Shown here piece by piece: positions 55,222-64,000 of a stretch of DNA of 64,000 nt. The notes beneath the pieces were generated by a model, which saw only the letters and a list, made by a program, of their open reading frames with translations, was not told the DNA's origin and did no database searches. The stretch comes from Erigeron canadensis (taxonomy: Eukaryota; Streptophyta; Magnoliopsida; Asterales; Asteraceae), in NCBI RefSeq assembly GCF_010389155.1, contig NC_057765.1, positions 41,187,559 to 41,251,558 on the forward strand, given 5' to 3'. The translations under genes were made by a program, and so were the position numbers. Every line of letters starts with the position of its first letter. Position 1 is the first letter of the stretch.

Positions 55222-58200
55222 TCAGCGAGGATCCGTACTCCCTGCTACAAAGATGAAGAAGCGAGTTAGTACAGATTTTTAAAGTTTGAGAATGTATTAT
55301 AAGGGAAATCACAGAAGCAATGAACAAGAATGAATGAATAGTCATGTTAACAAGCATTCTAAGCCATACTACAGGCTCGCTAATGGGTGTGACTAGCCAT
55401 GACCGGGAGCATACGGTATCTTTTGAGGTGTTATTTCACTTTTGGAGGTCTTGTAAAAGAAAAAGATTGACAAAGGTGAATTCAAGGTCTGTTGGGCGGT
55501 CTTAAAACTGTGAATACAAGGAAATGGCTTAGGATTGTAAACATTAAACATGAACGGCTTCTTTGCACTAAGTGAGTAAAAGCAATTTCAAATAAGGCTT
55601 TTATATTATTCATAAATAGTCACACAAGTAATTATAAACAGGTCAGGCTTGTGTATTATTGATAGATTAGGCTTGTATATCATTGATAAAAAGTCACACA
55701 AGCAATTTCTAAAATGATTTATTAACGAAGTGATATCCATATTTTGTTATCAAATATTAATATGCTAATTATCAGATAACTAAAAAAACTAAAAAATTGT
55801 GAGATGATAAATCCAACACATTTTTAATTTTTCCCCACACTGACAACACACTTGTTTTGATAACAAAATGTACTGGCTAGCGACCTTTTGGTACAAGTAT
55901 CTAGTAAAGTTTGTATTCTATAAAACCATGAAAAGGTTCAACCTTCTTTCGATCATAAAAGCTTTCCAAAGCTTGACTTTATATAAAAGATCTGCCAATT
56001 TTGACCAATTTACTTATGTATGGGTTCAGTTGGGTTAAACTTATAAAAGGGTTATATTGATTATATCAAAGAAGATAATAACTGCATTACTTCGGTAGAT
56101 ACTTTGTAGGGTAATTGACATTTTTAGCAAATCTTAATTTACCTAATAGAAAAGCAGGAACGATAAGATGTTGGCTAACAAATTTACAACAGATATGACA
56201 ATTAACAAAACAAACTATGCGTTTATAATTAAATTTCTTGGTCTGTGCATAAATAGTTTGAGTGGAATAAACATCCATCTCACGGACAACAATGCATGCA
56301 CCCACCATTTATCCCACTTAACTTGGTGAGAAGCTATGAATCCTATGATTTCAAATTGCTCTTTGAGGCAGAAGTATATTTACCTTTTGATGTAACCTTG
56401 TGGCTTCGTTGACTTGCATGTGAAACACTAGGTATCTTTGAGACAGACAGCGAGCTTTGTAATCCTTCTAATAGCTGCAGCAAAATACAAGGAGAGATCA
56501 AAATACTTGCTTTAGGTAGTCAACAAAACCTCACATATACATGCAACAAGAACCATATTATCAGTGAAACAGTAACCAGAAGACTCACCCTTGAAGTTGG
56601 CTGAATTCTACGATTTGATCTACGTGGCTCCAGTTCGGAAGTTGATATATCTCTCACTTCTACTTTATTTTCCTTCCTGTCACCTGGTGCAATCTTTCTT
56701 TTGTTCAATCGCTGAGATGCCTTTGAAGTTGAAGTTGCTCTTCCATCCTCAGTATCAGACGAAGGGACAAAATCCACCTGGTTTTGGTGACCCAACAAGT
56801 TTTCATCAACTCGGAGAGAATCCTTGACAACTTTATCAGTCAAAATAGCATCACGTGACATGTGTTTGGAGGTTTTAGATTTATCCTTTTGAGCTAAAGG
56901 TCTAACTGACGGAATTGGTGGTTTTCTTTTGGATTTTACTTCAGCAACTTGCTTTTCCTTGGCATCATTTTTAGAATCATCTTTGGACCCACGGGACATC
57001 ATATGACTTGCAGGCTTGACTGAATAATTTGGCACATAATGTGTGCTCACATCCATGAATTTTTGTTTCTTCCCCGGCTTAGGAACACCAAACACCACTC
57101 TCGACCTGTCCTTCTGTATACTGCTCTTCATTGTTCGATGAGTGTTAAGATTATTTTCATTCTTAGAGCTTTTACCTATATCAAATGAACTTCCTTGAAC
57201 AGATGAAGGGAGTACACTTGCATCTTGATGTCTCCCTGCCTCAACAAGATCGATAACGATACTCGACTCTTTACCTTTTTCTTTACTTTCCAAAATATGA
57301 TCACCAAACTTTTGTCGCTTTTCATGCGGTGTTTCACCCTGTATAATTCGTTAAAAGGGGTGAGAAACCAAACAGTCAATTAACACTTATTAAATTAGGG
57401 GATGTTTGGAAGTGTAATCGGGAACTGATTATTTGATATCACAATCTGAAAAACAGTTGTATTATAGATGGTGCATGACATGGTCTTTTTATGTATTCTG
57501 TTATGCGAAGTTTGAATTGTAGTTACAAACATTCATCAAGTATGATGATTTAAAACATGACTATATGAGCATTTAAATTTTATCAATTAAAACCTTATTA
57601 TGTAAAACCTATCCGTTAATAAAACTTATAAAAACTTGTCTTTTGGTACCCCAATAATATCATTATCAGCATCAGTAGTAATGAAAACGTGGGTAAAAAG
57701 TTCGGCTGCATGCCAGCATAAGTAACTTAACAGCTTTCAGAAAGTCAGATTTGTATATTCAAATTGACTATTTGGCCCTTAAGTAATCAAATAAAGACAA
57801 TCACAATCACTAAAGCCTATTGTTACAACTTCAAATCGAGATAAACAGCTTCATAACAAAAATCCAAACACCCCATAATGCACAGATTAAACTAACCTCA
57901 GAAGAACGCCCTCCTTTCAAACTAGACCACTCAATCCATTTGAAATCCTTCCAGATAAGAGTTGGCCTGACATGCCACGACCTAACAACCGACATCTTTT
58001 CTTGAGCTGCAACAAAGATTGTTACAATTAATGTTACCGAGAGTAATCCTCTTTACCCCTCAAAAAATAAGGTTACAATCTGGCCATATGTCAAAGTTTC
58101 AGCACAAGCTTTTAGAGAATTTTAAAGTCGAATTCATATTAAATATACATACCAGGAAATCGAACAGTTAGAGAAGTTAAATCAATCCTATTTGTCTCCA

Positions 58201-61200
58201 CGACAACTGCTTCGCACCAGCTACAAAAAGATGTTGTGGCAGTATTAAGTAGGTATTCATTAAACACATTTAATGGACATATAATTTTAGTAATCAAGTC
58301 ATTCTATATTATATACATATATATTAAGTAATCAAGTCATTCTATATTATATATATATACATTTGTCATTTAAGCCTCATAAATAAGAACAATAGAAATG
58401 GGTTGTATAATGGTTTACTCATCAAAATACACTAAGGCATGACAAATTATAGTGTAAGGCATTCTACAGAGTTCTTACCGATCTTGTAACCACACATCAA
58501 CTCGATCCCCGCTACACCAGGCATAATCTGTAATGGCTGTTCTACCTCTTTTTCTAGTGCGTTCGACCCTCAGTGTTGTCATGGGATGCGCAATGCGTAT
58601 CCTGGGTGCCTCACTGGCTTCAGCTTCAAGTGGAACCCACTCCTTCAATGTTCCTGACCCTAGAGAAGAATATAGCACGACTGTGAGTAACAAAAAATGA
58701 GGTGTTATAGTAAGACAATCCAGTCAATATACAACAGTCTGCCTAAATTTTCTGAACATTGTTGTTTCCCAAAAATTACCAACAGGGAACATGGAAACCA
58801 AATATCACACCATCTAACCAATCTATACAATCTTTGTACCATCTTACCATCATCGGATTTGATTTCAGTGTAACAGACAAATGCTTTTCCATCCTTCAGA
58901 GTAAGTACATTTGCTGCGAACCAGGCACCTTTGATCTTGTCGTCATCTTTATAAACCTATAGCACAGGCAAATAGATGAACAAAAACGCAAGAGCTTCAC
59001 AAGAACCATTGTTGATCTAGGTAAAAACATATTTATTACCTCAACAAAGCAGCCTTCTCTGATAATGTTCTCTTTCAAAGTCCCTGATGTACCTTGAGGA
59101 ATGTTGTGGTCAACATCATAAGTGCTACCAGATGCAAACTCTGATCCAGAAATTACCTCAACCATTTTGGACAAGTCAGGACCTTTATGACCACTTACTA
59201 CACTTTTTCCATTTTCAATGCTAGTACTTGAACCTGAAATGCCATCGATCAAAATCATCTGCTTCTTGGCTATGTCACCAGGACCCTCTTGCAGTGATAC
59301 ACCGTGTTTGAAAGTCTGAAACTCTTTGCCGTTAGCAGCAGTTTTAACCCTCTGTTTATCAATATAACCCTGCTGATTAGATAACTGAGTCTTCCAGTAA
59401 CCCTCAGGACCAGCTTCAACCAACTCTCTTATAGTCAAGGGATTACCCATCGAAACAATTGTCCCAGCTTGTGACACAGCTTCTGCAGCCAGCTCAGCAG
59501 CTTTTACAATGGCATCCAAGTTTTCAGCATGTTTTGAAGCAGCAGAAGCAGCTTCAATTCTTCGACGAGCAGCTTCTCTGGCAGCGGAGATGACTGTATT
59601 AGCTTTATCATGTAAAATTATGTTGCTTTCAGTCCTACTTGATCGGAATACTTCCTCAGCCATTAACTTTGCCTGTTCTGCCACATTTGATGCAATTTTG
59701 GCCGCAGCTGCTGCCACTTTAGCAACAGATGAAGCAGCTGCTATCGAGACGGCTGAAGACGCTAGCTTTGCTTCATCATCTGAAACCAAACCAGAACTCT
59801 TTTGTGTTTCCAGCTGACTCCATAAACTTTGGCAGTGACTAACTGCAGCTGTAGCATGTACAGCTGCATCTACTGCTTGTACTTTGGACTCCTCAATTTT
59901 GCTTTCAATATCCTTTGTTGTCACAATCTTCTCCATGTTCTGGTCACCACGACTGAGTTCACCATGATTGCTTTTAGATATGATGGGTAGAGGTGTTGAT
60001 AAGGAAGCTAATGTTGAAGAATGATTAGTAGCCAGAGGAGTCCCTGAATTTGCCTGAGTTTGAGCAACAAACGAGATTTGGTTGTAGCCTTCTGTACGAG
60101 GGGCCCACGACAAATGAGTCACAGGTGCAGATAGTGGTGCAATCTCTGCTTGACTAGTTGAAACCTTTTTCCTCTTCCGACTTTTTAAATCACTTGAAGG
60201 CTGACCTGATGACACCATCGCCTTCTTCACGTTGGCTACAGAAGACGGCCCAGAAGAAACAGTTGAACCAGCACTGGGGTCCACAGGGATCGGATTACCT
60301 GGAACACCTGATTCTTTGACAGTGGTTAATTTTACAGACTCTGTTATAGGCAAGGCAGATAAACGGGCACCAAAAGGAGTAACGGGTGATGAAGAAACCC
60401 ATTGACCAGAGAGTGGGCCCTGAGATGGCCAGGATGGATTATGTCCAACAATACTTTGCACATGTGGAGACTGGCAAGGATGTAGCGGAGAAAGTGCAGG
60501 GCGATAATCAAGAAAATGACTTCTTGGCATTGCTTTCGACTGCGAACCATCATACGGGGTAGAAACATTCCAAAGAGGGGATGAAACGGGAATCATAGGA
60601 CCAACGATTGGTGAAGAAATAACTTTGCTTTGGACAGAACCAACTTTTATTCCTTCTTCAGAATCTCTGTTTCCTGAAACTTCAAAAGATTGATTGAGTT
60701 CAGATATAAACAAAAGGGAGCTTCAAATAGTTAATAATAGCATTAAGTACCCGATCGTGATTGTGTAGGGGTACCAAGGTTGTTGGCTTTGGACTTTTGG
60801 CGATGTATCCTTTCTAGACATGCATGCCAAGCACCCTCCCACAGAGTCCTCCCACCATCTGTAAACACATGTAAAAACAATAATATGAGATCTGATATTT
60901 TCCACCCGACTTTTTTTTACTGAAATATCTGGTTCACTTGATTAAAGAAAAGTGTTAGTGAGACTGACCAGATTGCCCGAATGCAGCAATCATATGAGGC
61001 TCTTCAGGTGGCACTCCAGAACTGAAACAGTCAGTCATGCAAATTAAAAAGAAAAGACAAACTTGTGTGTGCATATGCATGTAAACTATAAGTGCTTACA
61101 TTAATGATCCATATACAAAAATTTGTGCTCGCAATTGCAATTGTTGATTGTCAGTAAATGACTGCTGCAATAGATGGGTTGAACTATTCAGGTCAGGCAG

Positions 61201-64000
61201 ATTTGGTGTAGAGATGGGCTGACCAGCACCTGGCTTTGGATTGCTGCACTCAATGCTCTCACTAGACTTCAAATCTTTGGCTGGGGGGGTGACATGTCCA
61301 CTTGCAGGAAGGTTTATCAATGCTGGTGTCTTTTCCCCTTTCTGTGAACGCCTTATGGAAGTGGTTTGCTTCAGCTCGTTCCCTTTCTTGGCAGATTCTC
61401 TCCCAGCTGATTGTCTCCTTGGTTTACGCTTAGAAACCAATTTGGCTCCAGCTTCACTGGCAGCAACACCAGGCAGTTGAGAACCGGCAAGAATACCTTC
61501 AGGCAACTTGATAGGATCCAATTGGCTACCATAAGAACTAGCAGACGATACCTTTGTATTCTAAGCAAAGGTATGCGACAAAGGAACATTGAAAGGGTTA
61601 TGATGTAGAAAAATAAAGCATGTATATTATTGTAAATACAAAATACAGATAGATACCTTTAACAAGCTAAGATTTTGACCATCACTTGCAATTACATCAA
61701 AAGTAAAAAATGTCACTTCTTTTGTCTCACTGACAGAAGAAACAGGCTGAAGGCCCCCATCGTCTTTACTCACCGTTGAAAGTGGGGAATTCTCATACAT
61801 GTTGCCTTTGGTGGCCTCTTGCACAACTCCTACACTTTCAGAAAGTTCAACATTTTTTGTCTGTAACACAGAGAAATCTTCAGGATTATCCGAAACAGCA
61901 GCACCATCTCTATTATGCACCTCATGATTAATGGCGATCTCAGGTGGAGCAGCTAATTCAACAGAAGTCTGTTGCTCACTCGAAGTATTAACTGTGAAAT
62001 CCGATAGAGTAATCAGAATAGCATTAACATAATCGAATTGCATTTGAATCTTATTTGGCATATCACATATTGGAATTTAAATCAAACATAATATATCCTT
62101 AAATTATTTTGATTTTGTAGATCACTAAAGAAAAACGAAGGAAGATCACCTGCTAAATTTAAAGGCTCCACGCCATCTTCTCCTGTACTTGATTCCTGAG
62201 GGACCACTAGACGATCTGCCTCAGCATTATGGTCACCTTTTGCTGTTAAATTAAAAGGGAGAGCAATTGTCTCCAAGTTCTTGGAGCACCTGGGACCACC
62301 TAGGTTATCCTCTACTGTTTGTTCACTTGGGCTAGCATTTAAGTTTCCAACAAAAGGATCACAGTGAACAGCCAGCTCATCTACAACTTTTTCGGCTCCA
62401 TCAGAAGTGTCGTCCATTTCAACTGCTGGAATTGGACAATCCAATTCACAATCTAATTTAATATCGACAACTGTGGTCCCTATCTGGAAAATCCCCAATT
62501 CATTACCACTGTGCAATAAACTCGGCCCAGGTATAGGTGGTGATCTTGACTGATATTCACTATCAGCTGCAGAAACAGTCTCATAAAGTAATTGCGCACC
62601 ATCCGTTATGCCGGGAGATGAATTTTTACTTGATTCCACATTAGCAGCTGATTATGCAACACAAGAATTAATCTTAAAATATCATTGGTGCTACAGTTAT
62701 ATTATGTATTAAACAAGAATCAGTTCAGATAATACCTGCATCACAATCTACTTTTTTATCAACAATTGTGGTCCCTATCTGGGAACTCCCCACTTCATTA
62801 CCACTCTGCAATAAACTCAACCCAGGTACAGGTGGTGATATTGACTGATCTTTGCTAACATCAGCTGCGGAAACAGTTCCAGAAGGTAATTGCGCACCAT
62901 CCGTTGTGTCTGGAGATGATATTTTACTTGATTCAACAGCAGCAGCTGATAATGCAAAACAGGAATTAGTTTTAAAATATCATTGGTGGTATAATTATAT
63001 TACGTATGAAACAAGAATCAGTTCAGATTATACCTGCATCACAATCTACTTTAATATCAACAACTGTGGTCCCTATCTGGGAACTCTCCACTTCATTTCC
63101 ACTGTGCAATAAACTCAGCCCAGGTATAGGTGGTGATCTTGACTGATCTTCGCTAACATCAGCTGCGAAAACATCCCCAGAAGGTAATTGTGCACCATCC
63201 ATTGTGTCAGGAGATGATATTTTACTTGATTCCACCGCAGCAGCTGATAATGCAAAACAGGAAGTAGTTTTAAAGTATCATTGGTGGTACAGTTATTATA
63301 TGTATGAAACAAGAATCAGTTCAAATTATACCTGCATCACAATCTACTTTAATATCAACTGTTGTCCCTATCTGGGAACTCCCCGCTTTGTTACCACTGT
63401 GCAATAAACTCAGCCCAGTAATAGTTAGTGATTTTGACTGATCTTCTCTAACATCAGCTGCGGAAACAGTCGTAGAAGGTAAATGCGCACCATCCGTGGT
63501 GTCGGGAGATGATATTTTACTCGATTCCACAGCAGCAGCTAATGCAAAACAGGAATTAGTTTTAAAATATCATTGGTGCTACCGTTATGTTATGCATGAA
63601 ACAAAAATCAGTTCAGATTATACCTGCATCACAATCTACTTTAATATCAACAACTGTGATCCCTATCTGGGAGCACCGCGCTTCATTACGACCGTGCAAT
63701 AAACTCAGTCCAGGTATAGGTGGTGATCTTGACTGACCTTCGCTAACATTAACTGCGGAAACAGTCCCAGAAGGTAATTGCGCACCATCTGTTGTGTCAG
63801 GAGATGATATTTTACTTGATTCCACGGTATTAGCTGATAATGCAAAACACGAATTACTTTTAGAATATCATTGGTGGTACAGTTATATTATGTATGAAAC
63901 ATGAATCGGTTTGGATTATACCTGCATCTGTTAAAACGGTAGTAATAGATTTGGATCCTTGACCCATTGCAATATCCCCTTCATAGCCTTCAAAAGACAA
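55222..64000 (-). CDS. G2484-1-like: Agenet-domain protein of the G2484-1 type, 5' part beyond the window
   Basis: Eighteen exons in view: 64000-63922, 63833-63624, 63538-63332, 63243-63034, 62945-62736, 62647-62150, 61991-61657, 61560-61100, 61021-60969, 60858-60751, 60673-59040, 58956-58848, 58659-58479, 58220-58153, 58006-57897, 57338-56589, 56474-56384 and 55241-55222. That is 5,334 nt (1,777 residues), in frame throughout. From the N-side: acidic tandem repeats, a SKRKPRRQS basic patch, GRTLWEGAWHACLERI, a long alanine-rich helical region (AVSIAAASSVAKVAAAAAKI), then two Agenet/Tudor-like modules (IKGAWFAANVLTLKDGKAFV, YAWCSGDRVDVWLQDRWCEA, VRSWHVRPTLIW). The tail is a charged, probably nuclear region with LEPRRSNRRIQPTSRLLEGL. 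Agenet modules bind histone or other protein tails. This matches Arabidopsis G2484-1 (At4g17330). The last 20-nt exon (STDPR, stop) is the least certain. Confidence 0.92.
62640..63922 (-). repeat. Tandem array of exon-plus-intron units in the Agenet gene
   Basis: Four full units of about 296 bp (exon starts 63833, 63538, 63243 and 62945; steps 295, 295, 298) and a fifth fused into the 498-nt exon starting at 62647. Each small exon has 210 nt (one has 207), starts and ends in phase 1, and encodes the same text: ESSKISSPDTTDGAQLPSG, then SEDQSRSPPIPGLSLLHSGN and SQIGTTVVDIKVDCDA. The introns of about 88-90 nt are equally alike (GTATAATCTGAACTGATTC start, TTTTGCATTATCAG end). All units keep an open frame, so they are probably all used. 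Confidence 0.93.

Noticed and set aside
1..64000. CRISPR arrays, bacterial operons, integrated virus genes
   Set aside because: No spaced direct-repeat array, ribosome-binding-site-led gene clusters, or viral coat, movement or polymerase proteins were seen. The window is plain plant nuclear DNA.

Overview
The window is AT-rich nuclear DNA of a flowering plant. Evidence: GT-AG introns in several genes, a pentatricopeptide (PPR) protein, a USP/kinase/U-box protein, a plant matrix metalloproteinase, a plant O-fucosyltransferase-family protein and an Agenet protein, set in a dense mix of plant transposons (hAT, PIF/Harbinger, Mutator-like, Stowaway, Helitron, SINE, LINE, solo LTR). I read it as a eudicot. 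An asterid such as a daisy-family plant is a guess from the look of the repeats. No bacterial, organellar or viral gene was recognised.

Layout: 1-5.3 kb is repeats (SINE, two Helitron-type ends facing outward, a third Helitron end, TA microsatellites) ending in a cluster of short palindromes. At 5.3-17.9 kb are four genes: an intronless E-class PPR gene (+), a nine-exon USP-kinase-U-box gene (-) ending 321 bp from it, a small NFD6-like mitochondrial protein gene (-) with two alternative C-termini, and an intronless matrix metalloproteinase gene (-). A decayed partial copy of the PPR gene lies just upstream of the kinase gene. From 18 to 47.9 kb I find no intact host gene. This part is layered with transposons, many with exact target-site duplications: a solo LTR with a paralogous empty site beside it, two related hAT elements, three Harbinger-type elements (one carrying a broken Myb-like ORF), Mutator-type and Stowaway MITEs, SINEs, LINE 3' ends, and a row of foldback MITEs separated by TA microsatellites at 32.6-35.1 kb.

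From 48.1 to 64 kb, two long genes converge: a nine-exon O-fucosyltransferase-family gene (+), with a Mutator-type MITE in its last intron, and a large Agenet-domain gene of the G2484-1 type (-) that runs off the right edge. The Agenet gene contains a tandem array of near-identical exon-plus-intron units of about 296 bp, all with phase 1-1 symmetry, so the number of copies can change without breaking the frame.

The genes do not form one pathway. Gene models were built by hand from splice sites and reading-frame continuity. All were checked to stay in frame across every junction, but none is supported by transcript data here.
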